In this document: piece by piece, positions 23,346 to 35,899 of the stretch
Numbering within the stretch: position 1 is the first letter of the stretch
Layout of the letters: every line of letters begins with the position of its first letter
NCBI RefSeq assembly: GCF_008831285.2
Contig: NC_045138.2
Location: forward strand, 16,339,934-16,403,933
Direction of reading: 5' to 3'
Source of the DNA: Nymphaea colorata
Lineage: Eukaryota; Streptophyta; Magnoliopsida; Nymphaeales; Nymphaeaceae
Length of the DNA: 64,000 bases
Made by a program: the position numbers and the translations under genes
The notes under the pieces: model-generated
What the model was told of the DNA's origin: nothing
Database searches by the model: none
The model's input: only the letters and a program-made list of their open reading frames with translations

Positions 23346-23939
23346 CTAATTCAGGTCAAATATATTGGCATCCTTAAATAAATGTGAAAGGAAGATCCAG
23401 TCGTGGTAGGACGTTGGTGGGTGGCGAAGGCCGATGAAAAGCAAACATGCACGGTAGAAATGTGAAGGCTGGGAAAGGATTTGAATAAGGTACAACTATT
23501 ATCATATTCAACCGACCACAGTTTTATATTGTTTTCAATTTGTTTATATGACTCGGATCTAGCGCAGCCTTTTAACTGGAAAGTTTTCATGTCCTGACCA
23601 CGTTGATAACGTCCTGCAGACGATTTATCGTTGTTGGCATGTTTCGGAATCGGTTGACGACGGTTGAAATAGTCGCTACGGGAAGAGCTGCCTAATATAA
23701 AAGTCCTTTTTATCAGTTCAACGTCACAGGTGCTATAATTTTATATACGGTACATAACCTAATGAATAAAGTTGAAATCATGATCAAAAGGTCATTATCT
23801 GAAAAGATGGTCAAAACATATTTTATAGCTCCCCAAATAGATGCTACCTGGACAGTTGAAGATGCTTATATAATGAGGACAACAATCAACATCACGCTAT
23901 TCCACATCGTGCTGGAATATATTTCTGATTATCTTATGA

Positions 23940-24780
23940 GTTTGTTATTTCAACAAAGTTTAGTTTACTACCTTTACCGACTCCTACCCCGTCCTTTGTG
24001 CCAACCTTCTCTAGAACTGGCTGTTTAAACTCCTGTCTCGTCCTTTGTGCTAACCCTCTCTGGAACCTTATGAGTTTGTTTTTTAAACAAAGTTTATGTT
24101 CAGTTTGTTTTTTAAACAAAGTTTTGTAAGAACATATGGTAAAGACTCCAATTAGGAAAAAGGTTCTTCCATTATTCGAGTCTAAGGTCTCAGGCATTGT
24201 AGGCAAGAAGTTGACACTTTGGAAATCGAATTGAGTACAACTACGCCTATTTACCTGCACTAGCTACAAAGTTGGTGTATTTATGTGTTGGTACCTCGTT
24301 AAATTTTTATTTGCTTGAAGTTTGAAATTTAAACTTTTAAAGCTCCTTAACCTGAACCTTATATATTAGCCAGAGAACCATGGCGACTTTTGCTGTTCAT
24401 CATTGATATGTCACCATGGCACCAATTAATTAAAAAATGTCACCCTCACCTACCTCATTCAAGAGGAGCAATTTTCTTCACAGGCAGCCGACAGAATAGG
24501 CTAATGCAACCATGTGCGAGGGCATGCACCGGTATCATCCTTTTCCCACTATCGCTCTCTCGTTTTGAGAAAGCGACAACCGATTACTAAAATGGCGTCC
24601 GTGAGAAATATAGGAAGAAAAATTATTGAAGAGCTTGGAATTAAGAATACGAGGCGATCGACGTTAAAATTGGAACTAAGAATACTGTGAAAAATGCATA
24701 ATTAAATTCCTAGCTTCTATTTCACCAACTGCGTCTACGCACAATTAAGAAAATTTCATCCGCATGATGACTTTGTTGAT
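23940..24780. other. Unit B-specific segment with short repeated phrases
   Basis: Absent from unit A. It contains repeated short phrases: GTTTGTTTTTTAAACAAAG twice near 24,071 and 24,101, and CGTCCTTTGTGC near 23,991 and 24,038. No gene recognised. Confidence 0.45.
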
Positions 24781-25240
24781 GTGCTCATTTGATGCTCCTC
24801 TTCGATTGAATGTCAACGAGTTCAGCACATATGGGAGCCAAATGATGCCTTCTCTTAGCTTTGGGAGAAAATCTGTTAACCATGCTTGAGAAGACTGCAA
24901 AAGGCTGGTTTCCATATGGGCAATAGATGCTGCCCCTCTTGTAAGCAGGCAGAGGAAGATGTCGATCAGATATTCTTCAAGTGCAGGATTGTCCAATTTC
25001 TGTGGAATTGTGTGGCTCAGAAATGGAATATGCATATCCCTGTTGTAGACTCCATTCGTGGAGTGGTCCTGTATGTTTAGGAAAAAATGAATGAAAAAAG
25101 GATGCAGATTGTGTCTCCCGATGAGTGTGTGAAATACAGAAATGGGGTTCTGCGTGATTCTATTAAGGAGACTAAATCGAGTTGTTTCTATAACATTTCT
25201 AATGACATTAAGCAACAGATTACTACTGCATACGAAGTGG
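24780..25240 (+). mobile_element. LINE (non-LTR retrotransposon) 3' remnant with zf-RVT domain
   Basis: On the + strand at 24,886-25,080 the translation contains LQKAGFHMGNRCCPSCKQAEE followed by a D..FFKC and LWNCVAQKW pattern. This is the zinc-binding segment that follows the reverse transcriptase of plant L1-like LINEs (usual form CPxCxxxxE...HLFxxC...LW). The His of the usual form is Gln here. A stop follows after VVLYV and the continuation to about 25,240 is still LINE-like. It is a decayed 5'-truncated copy with no reverse transcriptase core. Absent from unit A, so it entered after the duplication or was lost there. Confidence 0.7.
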
Positions 25241-25279
25241 GGTGTAAATGATGATAAAAGAGATCTGTTCCTGGCTGAA

Positions 25280-27060
25280 GTGAGGAATTAGAATCGATCC
25301 CTGGCCTTCCTTTCATTTCTGGGATATGGTCATCCAGCCGATTTGCTGTTGGCATGGAGATATTCAAAGAATAGTTTCCAAGGTGAAGATCAAAGGGATC
25401 CGGTGTCATTTTGCAGGTTGACGCCGGCCCTATACTCAGAAATGGTAGGCTTCGGACTTGCTCTTGGGCTTTATTCACTGCTTTCGTAAGTTTCTCGGTT
25501 CGCCGTGGGAAAGGATTTCTCTGTAATTAGTTTTTTGTCTTGATTCTTTTCCGATTTCTCTGTAATTAGTTTTTTGTCTTGATTCTTTTCCTTTTTTGCT
25601 ATAATATGATTTTGTCGAACGTTCTTTAATTCTCTTCTAACAAATAAGGTGGGGAAACCTTCTTCCAGCAGCATTGCGGAATTGAAAATGAGAAAGCGAA
25701 CTTCTTTCTATATTTTGAATATGCATCAGATTCGAGGATATTTGAGATACTGATATCTTTTAACAACAAAACTTAGATTCTTTTTTAAAGAAGCAATGAT
25801 TAATCGCAGTACAAATCTGAAATCCAATGTGTCATACTCGGGGGAACTGATCGATCAAATAGCCTCCTTCTTTTCTCCCAGTTATAAAACAGGGGTGCAT
25901 GCGCAACTCGATCTCTTTTCTCTTGTGGATAAAAGGACTCTGCTAAGTTGAAGGACAATGCGAAGGAGATGTTATGTCATGTGAAAGGACAATTTAGCAG
26001 AGAACAGGTCAACAATATGCACTTTCTGAGCTAGTGTGTTTATTACACCCATCTTGGTCTTTGTGACTTCCATGAAAACTTAATCTCTCGAGTATAGATT
26101 CTGCTTCATGTCGGCTTTATATGATCCTTAGCTAGGTAACAATACCAAGCAAAGAATCAAGTAAAATAAGGGGGGAAGAGTCAATAATCTTGTTCAATGA
26201 GCTCAGGAGCAACCGATTTGACAGATGATTTGAGGGACTTGAAAAGTCGTAATAATGTGAAACTTGCTATTCTATGTTGGAAAATAATGTGAAACTGCAA
26301 CGTGAGTAATGAAGTAAGGAACTAACTTTTTAAAAATTATTTATATATATGTACGTTATGGTATTTAGGTCAATTACCCAAAACTATAAGAGGCAAGGGG
26401 AATGGGGGAGCCTCTTTTCGGACAGTAGGTTGTTAAAACTCTGGTTCAGCCGGAATATTCTGGTCAATTAGAACAAGTCATTGAAGGTTCCAACGAGTAC
26501 GAATTTGCACATAGTCTAAAACAATGGCGAACCAACTCTTACCGCTGGTTTTCTTTGACTGCATTTTATTGAAAGCTTGGAAATGCAAACAACGATAAAC
26601 AAAACAAAAAGGGAAAAGAAAAAAAATGGAGAATTTGGAAATAGCTTTCGATCGACGACTTGCAAAGCAAACGTTATGATTTTGATTCTAAGAAAGAACA
26701 TACTGTTCATGACGATCCAGGTAAAAGCAGACCTTATTGAATGAAAATGAAAGAAGGGAAAAAACAGACAAATTTGGAGGATATGAACGTGACATTCGTG
26801 AATCATGCATGGTTTACCTATGAATTGGCGGCAATAATTCTTTGAAAAATATTTGTTTAAACTAATTAGCCTAATATAACTACCCATCAATCAACACAAC
26901 AAAAAATATATTTCTTAGTTTTTCTTTTCACCGCAAATGGGCTGAAGAGAACCCTTTCGTCAACAGCGAAGGAAGAGTAAAGAATCAAAGAATAACAGAG
27001 AACATCAAATGACAAGGCTCATCCAGCCAACAGAGATCCCTGAACAAAAGTTAGCGAAAT
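25280..27060. other. Intergenic DNA shared with unit A
   Basis: Aligns with 5,110-6,930. It includes a local direct repeat of about 48 bp (about 25,506-25,553 and 25,554-25,601) that is single in unit A. No gene recognised. Confidence 0.5.
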
Positions 27061-27069
27061 TAATCAGAA

Positions 27070-27420
27070 GATCTTCTAACAACATAAGAACTTCATTATA
27101 CAGAAAGTTTCAGAGATAACTAATCTACCCATCACGTACGATAAGAAAGGGAATTGAGCAACATCAAAAGAACACTTGGCCATAGAATCTTGCAGCCAAT
27201 TCATCCAACCAACATTGTTCGATCTAATATTCATGGTAGTGAATAGGTCAGAAACAGCAGATATCATCCGATTTAGCAGGACATTTTCCTCAAGGATTAA
27301 ATCGCTCAAGGAACAATATGTACTTCTCAGACCAAATTTGCTGATTGTCATGCCATAAGATGGCAGCATAACTCTAATCTCCCTATACTTAGAGAAGAAA
27401 CAATTTCTATCGTCTCCAAG
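27070..27420 (-). pseudogene. Exon-like remnant of the unrecognised host gene (unit B copy)
   Basis: Homologous to 6,933-7,355. It keeps most residues of the central frame (SLSDLILEENVLLNRM and WMNWLQDSM are recognisable). The C-terminal end has shifted frame and the N-terminal part is disrupted, so this copy looks dead. Confidence 0.5.
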
Positions 27421-27424
27421 CTGG

Positions 27425-30180
27425 AGGTATCCAAATAGGATTGAAAATTTTCAATCCCAGCCTTAACCGAAAGACCAAATGAGCATGAGCAGAACATTAA
27501 TTTATGTTTCAAAATAGCTTCTACACAGGCCTGCCAGACCTATTTATGCATCCGAGAGATAAGTCTGATTCTTCCGAACTGTAGAGATTATCACAAAAGG
27601 TCCGGCCGTCCAGACGTTCCATAGAACAATATTGAAGCAGACCTGCCAACATGAATTCCTTTAAAAGTACAGCATAAGGAAAAGAAAAATATTCCCTATG
27701 GGTAAACATGAATTTCATAAGAATGTAGTAATTAAAAACATCAATTAAGAAAAGTGTAGTAATTCAAGTGACAAATGAACTTTATATTAAGTTGTAAACA
27801 TCAACCTGTTTATTACAACTAAAGAGAACTCCGGCATTAATAATATTGTTTTCAGCAAATTAAATAAGATACCTAGTATCTTCATTGAGGAAATTTTCTT
27901 GGTTGTTGTTATTTTGTTTAATTTCCGGCAAAATCCACATCCTAGATCCTTCTCATAACCTTCTGTTGTTTTTCCACTGTTTTCTATCTATTAAGCGTTT
28001 TTTATTTTAAATATTGTGTTGAGTTTTTTCAAGCAGAACGTTAGATCATCGAAGTACTCCAAGCCTATGGGATCAAATTGCTGTTTGCATTTTCCTGCAT
28101 ATGTTTCTTCAATTGCTTAAGTGAGCAGAACATAGTTAACAATATGTGACGGTGGATTTATGATCTTTTAAAACAAAGTCAGAAGTAGTGGCGCAGCCAG
28201 AAGTTTCTGCACGGCTGGCGGGTTTTAACGATTCAAATTTTGGAAACTTAGTGGGAACGAATATGTAAGTAGGAAAATGACTGAGGCTTTAATATATAAA
28301 TAATTTATGGGTCGGTGTGGTCAATTGCCCAATGTGCCTCCTCCGCCACTGGTCAAAAGTACTAAAACGTTTCAAACGATTGTATATTACATGCATCCTC
28401 TTTCTCAGACACATAATTTAGCAAGCAGAGTCAAGGAATTCAACTCCTTACATTCTAATCTATGTATTTTCTTGGTGGGGATTTGTTGAGAAACTTGCAA
28501 ACTTTTTCAAGAATTAGTAGGCCATTTCATCACATATTCCACCACATATTTGTTTACAAATAAAAACAGTATGAAAAGATAATATATATTGGAAAAACAG
28601 TGATTATTGATGGATCAGCTGCTTCATGTGAAAATAAATTATTTTTCTTAAAACCATTTTAGTTGGATTTCAAGCTACAACAACGGATCTTCCCATCTCA
28701 CATTGAGCATGATCACACATTTTCATCCCACAATGACATGGCATGCTATATCTCAGCTTCAAGGAGCAATTCCTGCATAAAGTCCCGAAGTAACCTTTTC
28801 AATACATTTTGAACGTCGTCGTTCGATATCTCAATGAAGGATCCACATAATACGTTTATGATGAAGTTGCTCAATCTACATCACATATAACATCGGGCAA
28901 ATAGGATTCAACCTTTTCATTTGAGGTTCTTTCTGATGCCTACTTTGCTTTGCCCACGGCTTTACAGAAACAAATGATGGCAAGTCTATCTTCGTGGTCA
29001 ACTAGATTGAGAACTTTTACCAAATGCATACTGACTTTTAAGTAGACTATCAAAATTTCTCCCCTTTCTTTTTGGTTCATCTAAATGTAGAATCCCGGAA
29101 TTGACCCACTACACCTTTTCTACGTTAGATGACCTGATATTAGAGAGGCACATAATACTGCGGAAGGAACCGTGTGCATTTATATATCTTACATATCTTA
29201 ATTTGTGGCCTTGGTAATGTCACTACAGCAACTATGGGCGTTAAGGACGGTCCTGGCCACAGACATGTCTTTCTTAGTTTTCAAATTTTACATGCACATG
29301 TGCACATTGTTAGAACTTCTCATCTCAACGATTATATTACAAGTAAGATCAATTAATTTTGGTATCTAAACAATGAAGATATTTTATGAATTAATGCACT
29401 TTCTAAACCATAGATCGGTTGCTTTCTTGTCATCTTAGTAGGGCAGTAGGTCCCAGTATATACAAGTGGGTGTTTGGTTGCTCCTGATCATCCACGAGAT
29501 TGGTTTCCAACATAATTTCTTGGTCCCAGCAAAACTGTGGATTTAGGAACCGTGGATTTGAAGTCTATAGGCCTCACTTGATCCATGGGTGTTACGTCAA
29601 AGAGAAAAAGGAGAGTGCTGTTTGATCGGTGAAACGTATGGATTCTAAGACGTCAAAATCATGAACTCTAGGTACTTTAGAATAAGCAAGAGTAATACAC
29701 TTAAAACTAAAGCAAAGTGATTTTCAACTTTCAGGTAATACAGCTTTGTACCGAATTAATTAACAACAAACAGACTCTGGTAGTGAACCTACCTGATTAT
29801 ATATGCCAACAGAACTGCACTTCGATAATATACTTTTGACCTCCAAGTTTTATTTCTTCCTATACAAGCATGCCCCCTAGATAAAGATCTTGTTGCCCTC
29901 AATGGCTGGCTTGTACCAATATAAACAAGTGGTTGCTACTTAATGAAGCTTAGAAGTAAAAAGCCACCTAATTTCAGCATCTAAATATTTGCTCGCACCA
30001 TGATCAACAGCTGCTCATGCTAAAAAGAATGTCTGACCTAACCCCAAAAATGTAGTAAAGGTTGCGTACATCGTCGTTATGTGTGAGCCACATAATAGAG
30101 GAAGGGAGATGTTTTGTAATTAAAAAAAAGTATGTCCTTTGTAGTCATTTCTCTTTTTTTTTTTTTTAATTTTCATTTTT
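27425..30180. other. Intergenic DNA, mostly shared with unit A
   Basis: Aligns with 7,370-9,350 except for a private block at about 28,850-29,460. No gene recognised. Confidence 0.45.
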
Positions 30181-30196
30181 ATCTTACCAAAAACTT

Positions 30197-30197
30197 T

Positions 30198-30240
<43 letters not shown>
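30197..30240. repeat. (GT)n(AT)n microsatellite
   Basis: A short GT run passes directly into an AT run. Confidence 0.8.
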
Positions 30241-30242
<2 letters not shown>

Positions 30243-30244
30243 CT

Positions 30245-31107
30245 TGAAAATTACTCTTACGGGGTTCACATTATAAATGATCCTCCAATGCAACCAATTG
30301 GTTTTATGAAGACCAAATAAAAAGCAAATTGATATCCTGCTGGGTATAGAAACGACAGTGGGTGATGATCAGTTCACCTGTAGTATACTGACAGGATGCC
30401 AACCGAGAAGCGTGTAGAAGCAGCGGTGTTTGACATCGACAGCGTCACACGCGGAGCGACTCAATCTGCTGGATAAGCTTCACGTCAGGATGAACAAACG
30501 ATCAATTGTAGCTCGCAGAGAACGTACGAAAGTTTTGTAATCTTGATGCCAAAACGATGCAATGAGCACTTGTTTTAACTCTGACGTCGTTGTGACTTGT
30601 GATCTAAGACTCCCCAAGTTGAACTTTCGTAGCTCACCTCGATTGGCAGCAGGAACGTCAAGAAAAATCTTCTGAAATGTCTATACTGTGGTAAGTTGTT
30701 TCTTTCGCTGTTGGCACGTTAATTGTCCAATATCTAATTCGAAAATTTCAGAATCGTGCAAGGAACATAAAACGATAGTGTGGCAGGTGGAAAAATTGGG
30801 TAAATAATTAACGACTAAGTAACGGACAAGACATTTTGGAAAATACATTACTTGTATTTCTGCATGGCCAGAGATGGAGCTAGGAATTTTTTGTTGCAAG
30901 GGTTGAACTATAATTTTAAAATTTTAACATGAACAAAGATATAATTTTTCAAATTTTATATATATATATTAAAGTCAAGTTTTTGAAATTTACATATAAG
31001 TTTTTGCTTTTTAAAATCTGAGGGAGGTTCATGGCCTCTGCCGGTCCCCTCTTGCCTCTGTACCTATGTGTGGCCTTGCTGCTCCAAACAATATTTGGTT
31101 GTAACAT
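30245..31107. other. Intergenic DNA, mainly unit B-specific
   Basis: The first 200 bp match 10,345-10,560. The rest has no unit A counterpart and no recognisable gene. Confidence 0.4.
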
Positions 31108-31430
31108 AGGTGGTCACTATGAATGATACGCTTATGTTTGATTATGAGAGTGCTATTTTTCAATTGAAAACAATGACATGTATAATAATTGAGTTGAATA
31201 GGTGGTCACTATGAATGATATTCTCATGTTAGGTCTTCTGTTTGATTACTGAGTGCTATTTTTTAATTGAAAACAATGATATGTGTAATAATTGAGTTGA
31301 ATAGGTGGTCACTATGAATGATATACTCATGTTCGGTTTTCTGTTTGAACTCATGTTCGGTTTTTTGTTTGATTACTCGGAGTGATATTTTCAATTGAAA
31401 ACAATGACATGTATAATAATTGAGTTGAAG
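31108..31430. repeat. Minisatellite, three direct copies of about 92-128 bp
   Basis: Copies begin at 31,108, 31,200 and 31,303, each with AGGTGGTCACTATGAATGAT and ending in ATAATTGAGTTGAA. The third contains an internal duplication of a short GTTCGGTTTTCTGTTTGA phrase. Found only in unit B. Confidence 0.85.
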
Positions 31431-31434
31431 AATG

Positions 31435-32885
31435 TACCATAGGACCACCTTGAAAACAAGAGGGAAGGAAAACGGCTTTATATGAAATCAGGTGGGAATT
31501 ACTTCATTGAATTCGATGGGATATTGGACTTGTATATACCCAGATCTGATTGTGAAACTGCAGAATGAATCTACATTTGAGGAGCAATCCAATTTAGATT
31601 TCAGTTCAATAGATCCAAATTCAGATCAGTAATTTAATATATCCAGTCCACCTACGTGGACCTTTCTCATGGCGTTGTCTTCATCGTAAAGCATGGTGCT
31701 AGCTCGGATTTTTTTCTTTATTTTTCCTTAACAGGCAAGGAAACAAATGAAGTTAATTGTACAATATTGTCAATGGAAGATTAATTGTACAATATTGTCA
31801 AATGGAAGAAGAGATACTCTAACAAGTGGTCAATGTGATTGTACGGGGTTCTTCTTGAAGTAGGCCGTGGCTGCCCAGAAGAGGTTCATACGCCTGAGAC
31901 CTCATATATATATATATATATATATACTTTTCCTGATCGGCTGGCGTTTTACGCTGGGTTTCTATATTTCGCCAACGTGAGGATATAATTTTAAAAAGTA
32001 TCATTTTTTATCTTAAGATTTATGTTTTAATTTTGCAGTACGTGTTAGAAATGGAGAGTACGTAAATGGGCTTTCAATTATTTGAACAAATGAAGCACAT
32101 AGAAATTTGCCCATAAAAGCAGATTTAATTGATTGGAGCATCACCAAGTATATGTACATAGATTTTTAAGACTACAGATCCAGGTTTAGACGTATGACAT
32201 CAGATAAGGGAATTGTTCTCAGAAAGTATGGAGCGGATGTTGGTTTTTTTTACCTTATAACCCACTATTGAAATTATTCTTGTGGGGGCCAAGCCAAGGT
32301 AGGACCCGCCAGGAACCCACCTAAAAAAAAAAAAAAAAAAACTTACATGTAAAATTTTCATTTTTCTTATATAAAAAATTTGAAAATGATATTTCGGCTT
32401 AAGTTAAAATTTGAAAACTTTAATTCAGCCCCCCTCATGAAAATTTTCTCGTTTCATTCCTGCCTTTGATGCTAAGTGGCCCGAACTCACTGGAATTTTC
32501 TTTTTGGAAGAAGTGCCATGGCGTTCCTCAAATTTGTAAAAAATCAAAATTTTAAATGTAAATTTAAAAATTTTTAGTTTAACCTTTATAATCACTTGAT
32601 CTTAGCTTATTTCGGCAATGAGGCACCGCAGCACTTTTTTCGTTCATCAAAAAAAGATTCGGCGGTAGGATGAAATACTTTTCCTATTAACAGACAAATC
32701 AAAATAGCCCTTGTGCACATATGATTGAAGCTCTGATTTGTTTTTCCTTTCAGCTGGTAGCTGGTTAAAAATATTTGGTTCATGAAAGTATCAAACTCTT
32801 CAACCTCTTGTTTTTACTTTAATTTAAAGACTCAATCGATACATCATGCTGGAGCATGAAATTTTTGTTTGCTAGTATGGCTAAT
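31435..32885. other. Intergenic DNA
   Basis: 31,680-31,900 matches 10,800-11,090. A (TA)n tract lies at about 31,905-31,925 and an A homopolymer at about 32,323-32,340. No gene recognised. Confidence 0.45.
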
Positions 32886-32889
32886 GAGT

Positions 32890-33345
32890 GATGTCAATGG
32901 ATTGGATTCGGATCAGATATACCATTAACTATATCTGTTTTTTCCGATGTTCACATATCCATATTCAAATTTGGAGTTAGATACAAATAAAGAAAAATTC
33001 ATATTTGAATCTGAATCCAAATTCAGATTTTATGATGTGATTCGAACCCGATTTCTATATTCATATCGAAAGCCAAATCTCAAACCAAATTTTGCCAATT
33101 TTCAAAATGTAAGACCATTAATATAAGATATTTGTCTTAAAAGAACTCCGATCCAAATTAATATCAGAATCTGATTTGCAACTTATGTATATGTGACTCT
33201 AAATCTGAATCCGATCAAATGCCATTTCTTAGATCCAAATCCGATCCAATTTATTGATGAGATATCAAACTTTTTTTCATATCAGTTTTTTTTAGACCGT
33301 TGGATATTTAATTGAAATAAGATATATTGACATTTCTATTAACAA
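32890..33345. repeat. AT-rich 'GAATCCGAAT' interspersed repeat, copy 4
   Basis: Counterpart of copy 2 at 11,220. The left edge, GTGATGTCAATGGATTGG followed by ATTCGGATCAGATATACC, is the clearest in the window. Confidence 0.6.
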
Positions 33346-33349
33346 CGAA

Positions 33350-34385
33350 AATGCTTTCGGTTAATAAAAAAGGAAAACATTTTATAAAGACAGAAAAGAA
33401 AATAAAAATAAAAAAAGATTAAAATTATAAATTTGTAAATAATTACCAAAATATCTCAAAACGTATAAGGGGGTCTCGCACACAAAAAGAAAAGGTCAAA
33501 TGTCGAGTGCCAGCGTCGATGAAAAAGGAAGCGGCTTGAGGGACAAAAATGTGTACCTTTTGGTTACTTGGACCAAGTAACGTTCTTGTCCTGCCAAACT
33601 TGAAAAAGAATGGGTTTGACTCGGTTAAGTTGGCGCTCCTACGAGCCTCTACTCGCCTTGAATGTGTGTGGACCTTTTCATTTTTTACGTCTTTCGTTGA
33701 CCAATCGGGTTATATGATTATATGAGGTGACTTATACGGTGACAAATTAAGCAAGGGTGGTGCGAGAAGTTTTAGTTAAAGGTACTAATAATAAATTTTA
33801 ATTTTTTAAGAAACATCAGTGTATAAATTAAAAAAAATTATCTTAAAATGTTAATGTAAAAAATAAGTATCTTTTCGTTGTTTCATGTGGGCAATTGCCC
33901 ACACCTTAAGCCTTTAAACAGATGAAAATGGAGCCTCAACCTACAAGGAGTGCCATCCATGATCCGAAGCAACTCTGAGGATGAAGAACATGGGATGGGA
34001 AGGTTTCATGAAGCTCAGCTAAAGAGTGTCATATCACTTGCAGTAAAGAGGATCCGAGAATGCAGAGACAAGAGATGAACATATCGAAAAGTAATAAAAC
34101 TGAGAGTTTGAACGGAACAAACAAAACGTGAGGTATTTACACTTGCAGGCTCTTCTCAGCCTTGAAATTGACATAAGAATCACCTTTAGCTACTGTCACA
34201 TAAGAATCACCTTTTTTTCTTGTATGAATGACTAGAAAATCTTCTCCCAGCAGCAGCGATAAAAGAACTATTGGCCACCTCCGCCGATTTTGGCCCCCTG
34301 GTTCTCCGCCGGACGAATTTTCCTGATCTTGGTTTGTGATCACAAGACACGACAAAAAGATAAGCGCTCTCTCCCTCTCTTATCT
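33350..34385. other. Upstream DNA of the second type-B gene
   Basis: Aligns with 11,605-12,330 and 12,830-13,140. A segment at about 34,137-34,325 is not matched in unit A and includes the direct repeat CATAAGAATCACCTTT (near 34,170 and 34,199), so the two promoters differ about 70-260 bp upstream of the TATA box. Confidence 0.45.
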
Positions 34386-34390
34386 TCCTC

Positions 34391-34398
34391 TATATAAA
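34391..34398 (+). promoter_or_regulatory. TATA box of the 34,497-35,801 BAHD gene
   Basis: TATATAAA at 106 bp before the ATG, the same spacing as before the unit A paralogue. Confidence 0.7.
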
Positions 34399-34496
34399 CA
34401 CCAAGAATCTCCAAGCTTCTCCACCCTCAGTTCTTGAGTCCATCCTTAATCCCCATCTCTTACCATCTTCTCACCTGCATTCTTCTTTCTAAGAAA

Positions 34497-35801
34497 ATGA
34501 AGATCAAGGTGGAGACCTCTAGGCTCATAAAGCCAGACTACGGAGACGCCACCCCGCCTCCCACAGACCTCTGCCTTCCTCTTACTCCCTTCGACACAGT
34601 AACCTTCGCCAGCCATGTCGCCGTGATATACGCCTTCAGACCTCTCAACCCCACGAACAAGACCATCGAAGAAGGCCTGAGGAGGACTCTGGCCGAGTAC
34701 AGGGAATGGGCCGGCCGGTTCGTCGAGGACGAAGACGGCCGCCGGTGCATCCTCTTCAACGACGCCGGGATGAGGTTCGTGGAGGCCTCCTGCGACTACC
34801 CATTGGGCTACATGGACAGGCCCTCCCCAGAGTACCGAGAGTTGCATCCGCCGCTCGTGGGTGTGCTGGAGTTAGCCCAGGTGCAGCTCACCCGCTTCTC
34901 CTGCGGCACCCTCGTGGTGGGCTTCACCAGCCAACACATGGTGGCGGACGGCCTCGCAGTCAGCAATTTTCTCGTCGCCTGGGGCCGCGCCACCCGCGGC
35001 CTACCCGTCCAGCCGCTCCCCTTCCGAGACCCGGCCTTGTTTGTCCCCCGGAATCCTCCAAACTTCCAATTCGAGCACCGCGGCGTCGAGTACACCGACA
35101 AATTACGAACCGACATTCCCGGCGTCAGCTCGGCACTTCTAAGCACGATTAAAGTCCACAAAGCCCACTTCTCCTCCGATTTTCTGCTCAAACTCAAGGC
35201 CAAGGCCTCCGCCAACAGCGGCATGAGAAAGCCCTACACGACGTTCGACAGCCTCATTGCTCATCTCTGGCGGCAGATCACTCGGGCCCGCGGGCTCCGT
35301 CCGGAAGATACCACCGAGATGAAAATCGCCGTCAACGGGCGGGGGAGGATGACCAACCCCCGCGTGCCCTTGGAGTACTTCGGCAACCTCGTGCTGTGGG
35401 CGGTTCCCCGAGCCAAGGCCGGGGACGTGGTTCGCCAACCGCTGAGCCATGCAGCTAGGCTCATACACGACGCAGTTTCCCGGGTAAACGACGACTACTT
35501 CCGGTCGTTCATCGACTACTCGAGCTCGAAGGAGAAGATGGAGGGGCTGGTGCCCACCGGAAACATTACCATCAAGGCTCTGTGCACCAACTTGGAGGTC
35601 TACAGCTGGTTGAGGTTCCCTTTCTACGACTTGGATTTTGGCAGTGGTTGTCCTCACATGTTCACCCCATCTTATTTTCCGGACGAGGGCTCGCTCTTCC
35701 TGGTTCCTTCGTTCTCCGGTCATGGAGACATTGACGCCTTCGTAGGCCTCTTCGAGAAGGATATTCAAACATTCGAAGACCTCTGCTATTCACTGGAGTA
35801 A
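34497..35801 (+). CDS. BAHD acyltransferase, N-hydroxycinnamoyltransferase-like (type B, unit B)
   Basis: Intact 434-codon single-exon gene, the segmental-duplication partner of 13,256-14,560. HxxxD is HMVAD at residues 147-151; the second motif is DFGSG at 380-384 (DFGGG in the partner). The open frame extends upstream to a TTG at 34,434, but the ATG at 34,497 aligns with the partner's start, so I take it. Expected role: cytosolic CoA-dependent acylation, probably with a hydroxycinnamoyl donor and amine acceptor (inferred). Differences from the partner include SHVAVIYAFRPLN against GHIAVIYAYRPPN near residues 39-51 and a changed loop near 210. Both genes keep open frames and motifs while neighbouring remnants have decayed. 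That suggests, without proving, that both remain under selection. TATA and poly(A) regions are conserved, but upstream DNA differs, so expression may have diverged. Confidence 0.93.
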   Translation: MKIKVETSRLIKPDYGDATPPPTDLCLPLTPFDTVTFASHVAVIYAFRPLNPTNKTIEEGLRRTLAEYREWAGRFVEDEDGRRCILFNDAGMRFVEASCDYPLGYMDRPSPEYRELHPPLVGVLELAQVQLTRFSCGTLVVGFTSQHMVADGLAVSNFLVAWGRATRGLPVQPLPFRDPALFVPRNPPNFQFEHRGVEYTDKLRTDIPGVSSALLSTIKVHKAHFSSDFLLKLKAKASANSGMRKPYTTFDSLIAHLWRQITRARGLRPEDTTEMKIAVNGRGRMTNPRVPLEYFGNLVLWAVPRAKAGDVVRQPLSHAARLIHDAVSRVNDDYFRSFIDYSSSKEKMEGLVPTGNITIKALCTNLEVYSWLRFPFYDLDFGSGCPHMFTPSYFPDEGSLFLVPSFSGHGDIDAFVGLFEKDIQTFEDLCYSLE

Positions 35802-35883
35802 GAATTGATGAGGGTTTTTTCCAAGAACCAGAGCCTTCAATATCTTTCAATTGTAGACAACTGTTGTTTGTAACATACGTATG

Positions 35884-35895
35884 AATGAATAATAA
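35884..35895 (+). terminator. Poly(A) signal region of the second type-B gene
   Basis: AATGAATAATAA about 83 bp after the stop, conserved with 14,643-14,654. Confidence 0.45.
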
Positions 35896-35899
35896 GAAA

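Noticed and set aside
25290-25550. Continuation of the LINE remnant to the right of 25,240
   Set aside because: This part also occurs in unit A (from about 5,110), where the LINE is absent, so it belongs to the duplicated spacer.
31108-31430. CRISPR-like repeat array
   Set aside because: Copies are directly adjacent with no unique spacers of constant length, and the genome is plant; it is a minisatellite.
34434-34496. N-terminal extension of the unit B type-B BAHD gene
   Set aside because: It begins at TTG, has no counterpart in the paralogues, and lies in the 5' leader; the ATG at 34,497 aligns with all family starts.
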